The position numbers and the translations under genes were made by a program. Below are positions 1 through 9,033 of a DNA stretch of 64,000 nucleotides, piece by piece. Source of the DNA: Candidatus Coatesiibacteriota bacterium (GTDB taxonomy: Bacteria > RBG-13-66-14 > B26-G2 > JAUVZD01). Every line of letters begins with the position of its first letter. The first letter of the stretch is position 1. The notes under the pieces are model-generated. The model worked only from the letters and a program-made list of their open reading frames with translations. It was not told where the DNA came from and did no database searches. The stretch lies in assembly GCA_030602715.1 (NCBI GenBank), contig JAUVZD010000006.1:90465-154464 (forward strand), in the 5' to 3' direction.

Positions 1-2457
1 CTGCAAAATTATTTTTTCATTAACCAAAAATAGTGATTTTGTGTGAGTTAAGCAACCAACCTTCTCCTTCATCAAATCTGGTCTATACCATATCCAAAGC
101 CCTTTATAGTTAAAATAATATCTTTCAATATCCCTTCCCCTTAGCAATTTATAACAATCATCATTTTTTTTCTCATTCAATACAAATTTATTATCATTTG
201 AAGTTTTTACTGCCCTTGTAAATTTTATAAGGTCTCCCAATTTATTATGCATTTCTATCTTACTAAGAACTTTATCCAATTTTTCGTCAAGCTCTAGAAT
301 AAACATATTCCTTTCAATTTCTCCAATTCTTTCCTGTGAAATATTATTTTCTTCTTCTGCTACTCCATTTTCATCCAGTGATTTTACCGATATCACATTA
401 CCCTTCCTCTTTTTTCTATTTAAGACCAAAATTATTGTTTCAACTGTTGCTTCTTTGAAAGTGCCCAAAGGCATCGGAACAAGTTCATAGATGGAAGTTT
501 TTTCTAGCAATAATTTTCTTAACTTATCAAAACTTACTGTTGTTAGCCAGGTCGAAGATATTATGTAACCTAAATATCCATAAGGCTTCAATAAATCATT
601 TACTATCAATTCAATGAAAAAAGAGTAAAGGTCACTCTTATTTTTGTAGATTTTATACTTTTTCTTCAAATAATTTCTCGTTCTTGATTCTATGTTAAAA
701 ATATTCACATACGGTGGATTTCCTATAACCGCATCAAACCCCGCATGTTGCGGGGCAGGACCCGCATGTTGCGGGGCAGGACCCCCCCCGCCCCCGCCAT
801 AGGCGGGGCGGGGCTTCATTATCCCCTCAAACTCGTCCTCCCAGTCAAAGGTGTTCACCCGCCTCTCCTCTGAAAGTGTTCGCTCGAATAACTCACCCTG
901 CTTATCACGGACGAAGTCCCAGTAGTCGGAACCTATCAGTGAGTTCCCGCACTTCACATTGCGGTGCAGGGGCGGCAGAAGGGCGGTCTTTATCAGAAAC
1001 TCAACATTGGTATCCTCAAGCACTTTCAAATATAGACTCATTATCGTAACCTCAACAGCAGAGGGGTCTATGTCCACCCCATGTATGTTATTGACGAGTA
1101 TCTTGCCCTTCTCCTTTGCGGTCAGTTTCCACCTCTCCGTCTCTTTATCATACCAGCACCCCGCCAAGGCGGGGCCTATGCCCTTCCGTATCTTATCCGG
1201 GTTTTCGTTGTAATAGTCCTCGTGCCAGTCAATCAGTGTCTGGAACGCCCCCAGCAGGAAACTACCGCTACCGCAGGCGGGGTCAAGGATTTTCAGGTTC
1301 GCCACCGCCCTGGGGGTCTTGCACTTCTTCAAGAGTTCCCCGACCGTATTCTCCACGATGTAGTCCACGATGTATTTCGGCGTGTAATATACTCCTCTCG
1401 CCTTCCGAACCTCCGGCTTCTTCTCAACCTTCGCCCGGTGTGCGGGGGTGAGCCGTATGGTTGAGCCCAGAAACCGCTCATAGATGGTGCCCAGCATTTC
1501 AACGCCTATCTTATTGAACTGGTAGGGAGACTTGGGGTAGTAGAGGGACTCTATGAATTGCCTAACCAGGTCATCGTCTATGATTAGGTTCTCTGATAGG
1601 GGGTGTTTTTCAAATAGTTGCCCGTTGTAGTGGGGGTCAAGGTATCTGAACTTGTCCACCACATACTGATAGAGCGGTTTTTCTTTCTCATCAGACCAGC
1701 GATTGAGGGCGTCCCTCAGCAGTTGGACGGACTCTATCCCCCTGTCCTCAATAACTCTTATGAAGACCATCCTGTCCAGAATTCGCTGGACCGCCTCGTT
1801 TATCAGGTATTCGTCGTTGAGGTGGGGGTTGCGGAGTGCTATCACCTTTGCGAAATCCTCCCGCCACTCGGTCAGGCTCTCAAAGAACTTAACATCCAGC
1901 GCCTCCTTGTTCCGCACTCTTCTGGACTTCGGTATCAGTTCAACCAGGGACCCACCCTCAACCGCACTGCGTGAGAACATCTCATATATGTCGTCCCACC
2001 TGTCAAGGTAGTCCGCATAAGAGAGGTCGTATTTTTTGATGAGCCCTCTGGCGGGGTTATCGTAGTCGGGCTCAAGCCCGGTGTCATATAGGCGGAAGCG
2101 TCCGAAGTTGGTCAGGACGCCCAGGGGTGCGGGGAGGTTGTATCCGTATAATTTTGTCTGGAAGATGTAGTCGCTGTTGGTGAGTTTCTTATTGATGTTC
2201 TTGGTCTCAACTATGAACTGCGGTTTGTTGTTTAGTAGAAAGCAGTAGTCAGCTGATTTAGTGCTCTCCCTTATGTGAACTCTTTTTTCAACCGATACCT
2301 CGCTGGGGTTGCGGACATTCCAGCCGAGTTCCTCAAAGAAGGGGTTTATGAATGACTGCTTGAGTTGCGCCTCGTCAAAACTATCGGGAACCCTCCCCGA
2401 TGTGAGGGTCTCGTAATATTCAACTAACTTCGCTATTTTATCCGGTGTTTCCTGCAT
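1..2457 (-). CDS. Type IIG restriction enzyme/N6-adenine methyltransferase (Eco57I-like), C-terminus beyond the window
   Basis: A single polypeptide that should both cut DNA and methylate adenine. The first 819 codons are open from ATG 2457 to the window edge without a stop. An N-terminal nuclease signature is visible (D70, then E84-T-K86, a PD-ExK layout). The methyltransferase SAM-binding motif DPACGSGS starts at residue 392 and the catalytic NPPY motif at residue 580. The target-recognition region begins after that (LLRGRDIE is readable) and continues out of the window. Two oddities stand out. Codons for positions 820-2450 are GC-rich like the host, while 1-735 is strongly AT-rich. Between these halves, just before NPPY, lies a GC-rich stretch of palindromes that adds a Gly/Pro/Ala-rich insert of about 25 residues. 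The reading frame is preserved across it. Family assignment is confident; activity cannot be judged without the rest of the gene. Confidence 0.9.
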   Translation of the reverse strand, partial: MQETPDKIAKLVEYYETLTSGRVPDSFDEAQLKQSFINPFFEELGWNVRNPSEVSVEKRVHIRESTKSADYCFLLNNKPQFIVETKNINKKLTNSDYIFQTKLYGYNLPAPLGVLTNFGRFRLYDTGLEPDYDNPARGLIKKYDLSYADYLDRWDDIYEMFSRSAVEGGSLVELIPKSRRVRNKEALDVKFFESLTEWREDFAKVIALRNPHLNDEYLINEAVQRILDRMVFIRVIEDRGIESVQLLRDALNRWSDEKEKPLYQYVVDKFRYLDPHYNGQLFEKHPLSENLIIDDDLVRQFIESLYYPKSPYQFNKIGVEMLGTIYERFLGSTIRLTPAHRAKVEKKPEVRKARGVYYTPKYIVDYIVENTVGELLKKCKTPRAVANLKILDPACGSGSFLLGAFQTLIDWHEDYYNENPDKIRKGIGPALAGCWYDKETERWKLTAKEKGKILVNNIHGVDIDPSAVEVTIMSLYLKVLEDTNVEFLIKTALLPPLHRNVKCGNSLIGSDYWDFVRDKQGELFERTLSEERRVNTFDWEDEFEGIMKPRPAYGGGGGGPAPQHAGPAPQHAGFDAVIGNPPYVNIFNIESRTRNYLKKKYKIYKNKSDLYSFFIELIVNDLLKPYGYLGYIISSTWLTTVSFDKLRKLLLEKTSIYELVPMPLGTFKEATVETIILVLNRKKRKGNVISVKSLDENGVAEEENNISQERIGEIERNMFILELDEKLDKVLSKIEMHNKLGDLIKFTRAVKTSNDNKFVLNEKKNDDCYKLLRGRDIERYYFNYKGLWIWYRPDLMKEKVGCLTHTKSLFLVNEKIILQ
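740..808. repeat. Three GC-rich palindromes inside the type IIG gene (two tandem 21-bp units plus one more)
   Basis: Units at 740-760 and 761-781 are identical 21-mers built on the palindrome CCCGCA-TGT-TGCGGG. A third palindrome, CCCCGCC-ATA-GGCGGGG, lies at 792-808. Because the unit is 21 bp, each copy adds the heptapeptide PAPQHAG or a similar one without breaking the frame. The block sits in the loop immediately before the catalytic NPPY motif, where related enzymes normally have only a few residues. Confidence 0.85.
1159..1174. repeat. Palindrome CCCCGCC-AA-GGCGGGG inside the type IIG gene
   Basis: A perfect 7-bp inverted repeat with a 2-bp loop, in frame, read as Gly-Pro-Ala-Leu-Ala-Gly. 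It has the same arms as the palindromes at 792-808, 21223-21239 and, in part, 60874-60909. Confidence 0.75.
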
Positions 2458-2511
2458 GATATAAATCTTATCATAAATATTTTTAAATCACAAATAGAAA
2501 GAAGGGTAGCA

Positions 2512-2541
2512 TGGTCATCCCACCCAAACCTGTGCTATAAT
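2512..2541 (+). promoter_or_regulatory. Extended -10 promoter for the YfhO-like gene
   Basis: TGCTATAAT (2533-2541) is a consensus extended -10 element. TGGTCA 18 bp upstream is a weak -35. Transcription would begin near 2548, leaving a leader of about 30 nt before the predicted start. Confidence 0.55.
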
Positions 2542-2579
2542 TCTGAAAAAGCCGAGCTTTATCAATCTGGAGGTTTTCC

Positions 2580-4973
2580 CTGAAGCGTGAGCTTTCATGG
2601 CTTAGCCCGGTTTTGGGCATAATTTTGGTAATCAATCTACCCCTGCTCATAGCCGTCCTGGACGCCAAGGACTGCGTGACTTTCTCCTATCCCCACAGTT
2701 ACCTGCTCGGTAGAGCCCTATCTGAAGGTCGTATCCCCCTGTGGTCACAGGTGCTCAACTACCCCATCCACGCCGAAAGCCAGGGGGGCTACACCTATCC
2801 GCCCCATCTCCTCCTGGGCTTGATGGCTCCACCCTGGCTGGCGCACAACCTGGACATCCTCCTCCACCTCCTGCTCGCTGCCACCGCCGCATATGCGTTC
2901 ATCCGGCTTCTGGGGCTTTCACCCCCCTCAGCGGCTCTGGGCGCATTGGCTTACGGGCTCTCTTCCCATTTCACCATCCGATTGGGCATCCTCCCCTTCA
3001 TACACGGCGGAGCGTTCCTGCCCCTCTTCTTCCTCCTGGTAGCCCTCTACCACCGCAGGGGCAAGTGGCGCTGGCTTTTGGGTTTGGGGCTTGCTTTCGG
3101 GATAGCCCTTCTTGCCGGGCATTTTCAGTTTACCGTCTACGGGATGATGGCTGCCCTGGTTTTTCTGGTCTGGGGTGGTAAGGCGGAGAGCAGGGCGGAG
3201 TTCTGGCGCCGGGTGGTGGCGGTGGCTTGGGTTCCGCTTCTGGGGCTTTTGGTCGCCGGGGTGCAGGTTCTGCCCAGCGGGGAGCTCGCCCTGGACAGCG
3301 TTAGAGGGGGATTGGGAGACGGTGAAAAGCTGGCTTTCTCCTGGCTTCCTCTGCAGGGGGTGAGCTTTCTCCTTCCCCAGTTTTTCGGTCAGGTCAGCCA
3401 TCCGACGGTCCTCCTGGAGCATTTCGGCACTTTTGACAATTATTTCGGGGTCGGCAGTTTCTTTGAGGGGACCTATTATGTGGGCATCATTCCCCTCCTC
3501 TTAAGCCTCCTCGCCTTGGGCTGGCTGGGGAAGGGGAAGCCCCATCGCCGACAGGTGTGTTTCTTTGGGGTATTGATACTGGTCTCATTCTTCCTTGCCT
3601 TGGGGAAGTATAACCCCGTTTATGGTCTGCTCAACCATCTGCCACCCTTCAGCTTCTTTCGCCATCCGGTGCGCTTTCTTCTGCTAGCCTGCTTCGGGTT
3701 TTCGGTTCTTGCCGGCTTCGGGGTGAGGCGATTGGTGGAGGATGGCACCTCACCACGCTTTCGTCTGGTTATGGTGGTGGTAGTGATAACCGCCGTAGCC
3801 CTGCCAGTCGCCGGCTGGGTGGGGGTGCATTATTTCGGTAATTGGCTGAGCGATGCGATGGCGAATTATTTTTATGGTGGTGGAGGGGGGCTTTCCTTTG
3901 GGGGGGCGAAGGATAAGGCTCTGGAATACCTCAGTCGTATGGAGACCACCTGGAGCATCTATAACCGTCAGTTGATGTGGCAGATAGCCCTGGTCGCCTT
4001 GACGGTAGCGGTTATCGGACTGATGGGGCGTCGCAGGAAGCTGAAATTGGGGGGGGTCTTGCTCTTTATCATACTGGTAATAGACCTGGGCGGTTTTGCC
4101 CGGGGGCGGCACTTCTTCGTCACCCATCAGATGCTCACAGAAAATGAGGTGGAGCTTTCCGCTCACGGTGAGAACGGTCCCCTTGTTCGCATCTTCTCCG
4201 CCGGCTGGGAGCTTTCCGCCCAGGAGACCCATCTCTCCTCCAGTCTGCGCATCCCCAATATTCCCGCAATTGTCGGGGACTGTTCTTTGCTGGTGCCTCG
4301 GGTCTCTCTGCTCTGTGACCGGTCGGCGGAGCTGGAGGAAGCCTTATGGTCGGCGGTTTTCCTGCCGGGGGACGGTTCCTATCCCTTGCGGGCTTATGTC
4401 CCTGCAGGAGAACTCCCCCAGCCGGAACTGCTCCGTCGCCTGGGGGTGGAGTATCTCTATAAGCGGGTGCCGCTTAATAAACGGGTGCTTGCCGGGGGAG
4501 AGGAGCTGTTGCCGAAGGATGATGGGGAGATATTTCTCTATAACTTTGACGACCCCTGGCGGAGGGCTTTCATCATTGCCGGGGCTAAGCCCCAGGAGTT
4601 CACCGAGCTTTCCGCCCTCCTTGATGATGCACTGACCCCGGAAGGCGAGGTTCATTTTCTGGAATACTCCGATGAGCTGATTCGCATGCAGGTGGAAGGA
4701 CCGCAAGGTCTTTTGGTGCTAAGCGACCTCTTCTACCCCGGCTGGCGGGCTGGTATTGACGGCAGGAGGGTGGAGGTGGCGAAAATCTTCGGCGGTATGC
4801 GGGGGGTGGAGTTTCCCGGCGGGGAGCATGTCGTTGAGTTTGAGTTTCAACCGTGGACTTTCTGGCTGGGTTTGGCGTTGAGCCTGCTCAGCTTCGGGGG
4901 GATAATGGTGGCATTGACCGCAGGCGTTGCTTTCGGTAGAAAGGGGAAAGATGGAATCTCCCCGAAAAGCTGA
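2580..4973 (+). CDS. YfhO-like polytopic membrane protein
   Basis: Large integral-membrane protein of the YfhO family, whose members are linked to glycosylation of envelope polymers such as lipoteichoic acid. The exact reaction here is unknown. An N-terminal hydrophobic helix (about residues 12-30) is followed by roughly a dozen membrane segments, a soluble region from about residue 520, and a last helix before a basic C-terminus. The first conventional start is TTG 2613, but that lies inside the first hydrophobic segment. A GGAGG Shine-Dalgarno at 2569-2573 stands 6 nt before an in-frame CTG at 2580, which gives a natural MKRELSWL N-terminus, so I place the start there. The gene overlaps the following GT39-like gene by 23 nt, so the two are probably co-translated and functionally linked in envelope sugar chemistry. 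Confidence 0.75.
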   Translation: MKRELSWLSPVLGIILVINLPLLIAVLDAKDCVTFSYPHSYLLGRALSEGRIPLWSQVLNYPIHAESQGGYTYPPHLLLGLMAPPWLAHNLDILLHLLLAATAAYAFIRLLGLSPPSAALGALAYGLSSHFTIRLGILPFIHGGAFLPLFFLLVALYHRRGKWRWLLGLGLAFGIALLAGHFQFTVYGMMAALVFLVWGGKAESRAEFWRRVVAVAWVPLLGLLVAGVQVLPSGELALDSVRGGLGDGEKLAFSWLPLQGVSFLLPQFFGQVSHPTVLLEHFGTFDNYFGVGSFFEGTYYVGIIPLLLSLLALGWLGKGKPHRRQVCFFGVLILVSFFLALGKYNPVYGLLNHLPPFSFFRHPVRFLLLACFGFSVLAGFGVRRLVEDGTSPRFRLVMVVVVITAVALPVAGWVGVHYFGNWLSDAMANYFYGGGGGLSFGGAKDKALEYLSRMETTWSIYNRQLMWQIALVALTVAVIGLMGRRRKLKLGGVLLFIILVIDLGGFARGRHFFVTHQMLTENEVELSAHGENGPLVRIFSAGWELSAQETHLSSSLRIPNIPAIVGDCSLLVPRVSLLCDRSAELEEALWSAVFLPGDGSYPLRAYVPAGELPQPELLRRLGVEYLYKRVPLNKRVLAGGEELLPKDDGEIFLYNFDDPWRRAFIIAGAKPQEFTELSALLDDALTPEGEVHFLEYSDELIRMQVEGPQGLLVLSDLFYPGWRAGIDGRRVEVAKIFGGMRGVEFPGGEHVVEFEFQPWTFWLGLALSLLSFGGIMVALTAGVAFGRKGKDGISPKS

Positions 4974-6636
4974 GCGGACGAGGAGGCTATGGCTTCTTTT
5001 TGCCCTTTTGGGGGTGATGGTGCTTGCCGGCGTACTGCGCTTGTGGGGCATCGGTCACAACCTGCCGGACCTGACCATTGCCGATGAGTTTCAAGTTGTT
5101 GAGCGAGCATTGCGCTGTGGCACCGGCGACTTAAACCCCCATCTTTTCACCTGGCCGGGCAGTCTTCCCATCTATGCCACCTTCATCGTCTATGGATTGG
5201 TCGCTCTGGGATCGCTTCTGACCGGCTCTGTCTCCTCGCTTCACAGTTTTGCCCAGAGCTATTTTCTCAATCCGACTCCATTTTTCGTCCTGGCACGACT
5301 GCTTGCGGCCGGTTTCGGCATCTGGGCGGTGTGGGCGACATATCGGGCTGGCAAGCGCAGTTACGGAGGGAGCTCCGGGCTACTTTCCGCCCTTATTTTA
5401 GCCCTTGTCTGGATAGCGATTTGGTCCTCCCATACCGCTCTGCCGGATACCTTCGCCTTGGCGTTTCTGCCTTTAGCCCTCATCTTCATTGAACGTTGGT
5501 GGCAGGAGGGGAGGTGGCGTTGGATCCTTCTTGCCGGAATGATGGTCGGTTTGGGAACCGCGGCAAAATATAATCTGGGCTTCCTCGGTGCGGCGATGCT
5601 TTCGGCGCCGCTCCTTGTGCCCCGACTCCCCTGGCGGAAGCGCTTCCTTGCCTGGATTTTGCTGGTTGTGGGGGGTCTGGCTGGTTTTATATTCGCCTGC
5701 CCCTTCTGCATACTGGATTTTTCCCAATTCACTCATGACATCGGCTCCACCTTCATCAGGGTAGGCTCCTCCCGCCAGGGCGCCTTCACCCTACAGCACG
5801 GCTATCTTCTGGGGATGGTTCTCCCCTTCGCTATGAGCTGGCCGCTTGCGGTGTGCGGGCTTTTGGGTTTGGTCCGCGCCCTGTGGAAGCGTAGCAGGAT
5901 GGATATTTTGCTGGTTATCTTCATAGTGTTCTATATCCTGGTCGCCGGGGGACGGTGGGCTCCCCCCAAACACATACTTCCATTGGTGGGCGCGCTGGCG
6001 ATATTGGGTGGGCGTGCGCTTGCGGATATATGCGGATGGATATATGGACAATTCAAGGGAAGAGGGCAGGTTGGTCGGGGTGGACTGGTGGTGGCGCTTC
6101 TGCTGGTAGCATTCTTCATCTATCCCCTGGTGCTGGACAGCTACCGGATGGAGGAGTTCACCCTGCCCGATGGGAGGGCTCTGGCAAGGTGTTGGATTGA
6201 GGAGAACATCCCTCCGGGGAGCAGTATATTGATAGATTCGGCGGCGCCGGATGTTGACTGCCCCCAACTTCTGCCCGATGAGGAGACCATGGTTGAGCTG
6301 ATCGCCGGGGACAAGGGAGCCGGTCGCTACAGCTATTTTCTGGAAAGCGAGGACTATCCCTTTGGACGACCTACCTATAGGTTGTATCTTCGCCCCTGGG
6401 TATCGGGTGGACCGATAGCCTTCATAACCTCCCGGCAGGTGGACTATGTGGTGACCTGCGAGTTTTTAGATAGGGGTCATTATTTTGACCAGGTTCTTCT
6501 GCCCGGTGAGGACCATTACCAGGGCGAGGGGGAGTATCACCGGTGGCTGGCAGAGAATTGTGTCTTAGTAAACGCCTTCGGTCCCAGCTTCGGGGAGGCG
6601 AGTGTGGCGAATGTTTATATTTATAAGGTGAAATAG
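4951..6636 (+). CDS. GT39-like (protein/lipid-linked) glycosyltransferase, PMT/ArnT type
   Basis: A 561-residue membrane protein of the PMT/ArnT superfamily. These enzymes move a sugar from a polyprenyl-phosphate donor to a protein or lipid on the outer face of the inner membrane. The hallmark Asp-Glu pair is in the first extracytoplasmic loop (D45-E46), right after the first hydrophobic helix (about 14-32). At least ten further membrane helices and a C-terminal soluble domain of about 150 residues follow. Start ATG 4951 has a purine-rich site (AAGGGGAAAG) in front and lies inside the end of the YfhO-like gene. Substrate cannot be told from the sequence. Confidence 0.8.
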   Translation: MESPRKAERTRRLWLLFALLGVMVLAGVLRLWGIGHNLPDLTIADEFQVVERALRCGTGDLNPHLFTWPGSLPIYATFIVYGLVALGSLLTGSVSSLHSFAQSYFLNPTPFFVLARLLAAGFGIWAVWATYRAGKRSYGGSSGLLSALILALVWIAIWSSHTALPDTFALAFLPLALIFIERWWQEGRWRWILLAGMMVGLGTAAKYNLGFLGAAMLSAPLLVPRLPWRKRFLAWILLVVGGLAGFIFACPFCILDFSQFTHDIGSTFIRVGSSRQGAFTLQHGYLLGMVLPFAMSWPLAVCGLLGLVRALWKRSRMDILLVIFIVFYILVAGGRWAPPKHILPLVGALAILGGRALADICGWIYGQFKGRGQVGRGGLVVALLLVAFFIYPLVLDSYRMEEFTLPDGRALARCWIEENIPPGSSILIDSAAPDVDCPQLLPDEETMVELIAGDKGAGRYSYFLESEDYPFGRPTYRLYLRPWVSGGPIAFITSRQVDYVVTCEFLDRGHYFDQVLLPGEDHYQGEGEYHRWLAENCVLVNAFGPSFGEASVANVYIYKVK

Positions 6637-6666
6637 ATGGTTTGAGGAGGGTCCATTTCGGTAATT

Positions 6667-6698
6667 AAAAAATGCAGGCTTTCAAGCCTGCATTTTCC
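6667..6698. terminator. Bidirectional rho-independent terminator
   Basis: A 10-bp perfect stem (6671-6680 with 6685-6694) with a TTCA loop is flanked by A-run and T-run. It separates the convergent GT39-like and DUF5916 genes. Confidence 0.85.
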
Positions 6699-6737
6699 TT
6701 ATATGAAGGTGAAACGATTGGCGGAATAATCTGAACC

Positions 6738-8957
6738 CTACAACCCCAGATTATAGCTTGCTTTGAGCAGTAGTATCCGTCCCAGCAGGGGCTTGCCGGG
6801 GACGGTGTATTCACGCCACTCGTTGTAAGCCAGGTAGATGTTTGAGCCGGGGAGGTAGTTGTAACCCAGAAGACCGTTGAAGGTCCAGGTGTAGTCCAGA
6901 CCGCTGGACTGTATGAAAGCACGGGCGAAGAGTTGTTTGGTAATCTGATAGTTGAGCTTGACGATGAATATCCAGATGTCCTCGGTGGGCTTAAGCCCAA
7001 GACCTTGATTGAGATATTCGTCCTGCGTATTCAGGCGCTCATATTCCACACTGAACTCCAAGCCCAGGTTGGGAAGTATCTTGAGGGCGGTGAAGAGGTT
7101 GACATAGTGCATGTTCCAATAGTAGTGACTGCCATACATATACCAGATGTAGGTTGATGCCCACTCCATCATCTTGTAGCCCACAAAAATGTCGTAGTAG
7201 CGGTTGCGGAATTCCTCAAAGCGTTGTTCCGCCCACTCGGGTCCGTAGTCCCATAGGCGGTAGTTCCACTCATAGCCACCGGATATCTCCAGTTGATTCT
7301 CAAAGTAGATGCCGGAGTTGGTGTAGTAGCTCTGGCGGGACTTCATCCCGTGGTAATTGTCATAGTGGTAGAAGCTGTGGTAGGTGTTCAACTTCTCAAT
7401 CCCGCCGGCATAGAGCCAGTAGTTGTAATCAAAGGAACTCCAGCCGCCCTTTATGCCCGGCACCGGCAGATATGACATTGTGGCTCGCTCATATTCCTCC
7501 GGTACCGCCTCAAAGCCCACATCGTAGCTGAAGGTGGCGTCGGAGCGATAAGCACCCAGGTAGTAGGCAATGGGGCGTTTATTGAGGGCATAATCGTCCA
7601 TTACCACCACCTGACCGTCTACGACCGCCAGATCGCCGAGCGAGAGGGTGGTGTCAAAGGAGCCCAGGGTGTTGTTGCCCTGCTTCTGGTTGCGGTTGAG
7701 TAAGGTCATCCCCACCGACCAGTAAGGCAGAATCCCCTGATTGAGGCGCCCGGCGAACCAGTTGTAATACTCGGGGCTCTTCTTCTTCATATCCCGGGCG
7801 TCATTTGCCTCCACATCCAGGAGAGAGAGCGAGGTCTTGCCGAAGGTGGTGTTGAGCTTTCCGCCGTATCTGATGTCCCCTATTCGTCTGCTGTAAAAAA
7901 TTGAGAATGGGGTCATGAAATGCTCCTGACCCTCTAAGAAGAAGGGGCGCCTCTCTGGATAGTAGAGCTCGGTGTCCGGGTCCAGGTTTATCTCGTCGGG
8001 GTCCGCCTCCAGTTGAATGAAGTCAGGATATATTGTGCCGGAAACGGTGGTATTGGGGAGGATGCGGGAGGAGAAATCAATTCCCCCGCCGAAGTCCACC
8101 TCTCTTTCCGTCCCACCCCCTTCCCAGTCAATCTGGGTGGAGGCGTAGGGCTTGAGGTCCAGGGTGATGCCCCGACGGATGTCTTCTTTAAGTTCCATAG
8201 TGCCGTAGCGGGAGATGCGGTAGAGGTTGTCGCCGGGGTCTTTCCACAGCGACTGGTCGTTGATGCGACGGTCCAGGCGGAAGAAGTTTATCGCCCAGGT
8301 CTTATTCTTGGTAATGTTCATGCGAAAAACCCTGAAGGGGATAGCCATCTCCGCCACCCATCCATACTCGTCTATCTTGGTAGCCGACTTCCACACGCAG
8401 TCCCAGTTGATGTTTTCCATCTCCCCCTCACGGATCAGATAACCCTCCATCTGGACATTCTTGGGGGTTACGCCGAAATAGTAGGCGCTGGAGCGGTCGT
8501 TGGTGGGGTCTATAATGACCTGGACATGGTCGTCGTACCACAGGGAGGAGTCACGGATCAGCAGATTGGAGACTATCTGGGAGGTGTCCGCCAGGGCGCA
8601 GTCCCAGGCAAAATAGAGATAATCGCTGTCGTAGGCGGACCAGACTGTGGTTTGATTCTCAGCATACCAGGGCGGGGAGATTCCCCGATAGACGAAGTCG
8701 TAGGCTATGGCACCATCGTTGCTGTCGGCGATATACCAGGCATCGTCGTCCAGTATGCCGTCAATGATCGGCGGATGGGGGATATAGACCGGGCGCAGGA
8801 CATATTCATCGTAGGCAGTCTCCTCGTCGATCAAATACTCCAGCCCCCCGAGTATATCTTTGGCGTCCGCCATTGTAATCGACATAGAGAGTATTACCAG
8901 GCAGATAAAGGTCGGTAAAAGAGCCTTGAGAGATGATGGCGATCTCAATGGGTTCAA
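6738..8957 (-). CDS. DUF5916 outer-membrane protein with N-terminal CBM9-like domain
   Basis: Secreted 739-residue protein. A signal peptide (about 1-32) is followed by a CBM9/DOMON-like beta-sandwich (about 55-240). The rest reads as alternating short strands of a beta-barrel. The segment YPERRPFFLEG (334-343) is the diagnostic motif of the DUF5916 family, common in FCB-group and related Gram-negative bacteria; function is not known, though polymer binding or uptake is plausible from the CBM9-like part. Start TTG 8957 has GGGAGG about 8 nt upstream. It follows lptD on the same strand with a 76-nt gap, so co-transcription with lptD is possible. Confidence 0.85.
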   Translation of the reverse strand: MNPLRSPSSLKALLPTFICLVILSMSITMADAKDILGGLEYLIDEETAYDEYVLRPVYIPHPPIIDGILDDDAWYIADSNDGAIAYDFVYRGISPPWYAENQTTVWSAYDSDYLYFAWDCALADTSQIVSNLLIRDSSLWYDDHVQVIIDPTNDRSSAYYFGVTPKNVQMEGYLIREGEMENINWDCVWKSATKIDEYGWVAEMAIPFRVFRMNITKNKTWAINFFRLDRRINDQSLWKDPGDNLYRISRYGTMELKEDIRRGITLDLKPYASTQIDWEGGGTEREVDFGGGIDFSSRILPNTTVSGTIYPDFIQLEADPDEINLDPDTELYYPERRPFFLEGQEHFMTPFSIFYSRRIGDIRYGGKLNTTFGKTSLSLLDVEANDARDMKKKSPEYYNWFAGRLNQGILPYWSVGMTLLNRNQKQGNNTLGSFDTTLSLGDLAVVDGQVVVMDDYALNKRPIAYYLGAYRSDATFSYDVGFEAVPEEYERATMSYLPVPGIKGGWSSFDYNYWLYAGGIEKLNTYHSFYHYDNYHGMKSRQSYYTNSGIYFENQLEISGGYEWNYRLWDYGPEWAEQRFEEFRNRYYDIFVGYKMMEWASTYIWYMYGSHYYWNMHYVNLFTALKILPNLGLEFSVEYERLNTQDEYLNQGLGLKPTEDIWIFIVKLNYQITKQLFARAFIQSSGLDYTWTFNGLLGYNYLPGSNIYLAYNEWREYTVPGKPLLGRILLLKASYNLGL

Positions 8958-9033
8958 GGGTTTTCCTCCCGAAGCGGTTATCTGTTTATAAACAATATAT
9001 CACAACCCGGGCGGTTTGGGAATCTTTTTGTGC

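Noticed and set aside
740-808. GC palindromes read as transcription terminators
   Set aside because: They lie within an open reading frame, have no T-run, and occur in tandem copies.
8013-8918. A 301-codon open frame on the plus strand opposite the DUF5916 gene
   Set aside because: It lies wholly opposite a gene with clear family motifs, has no ribosome site or known domain, and follows from codon bias of the true strand.
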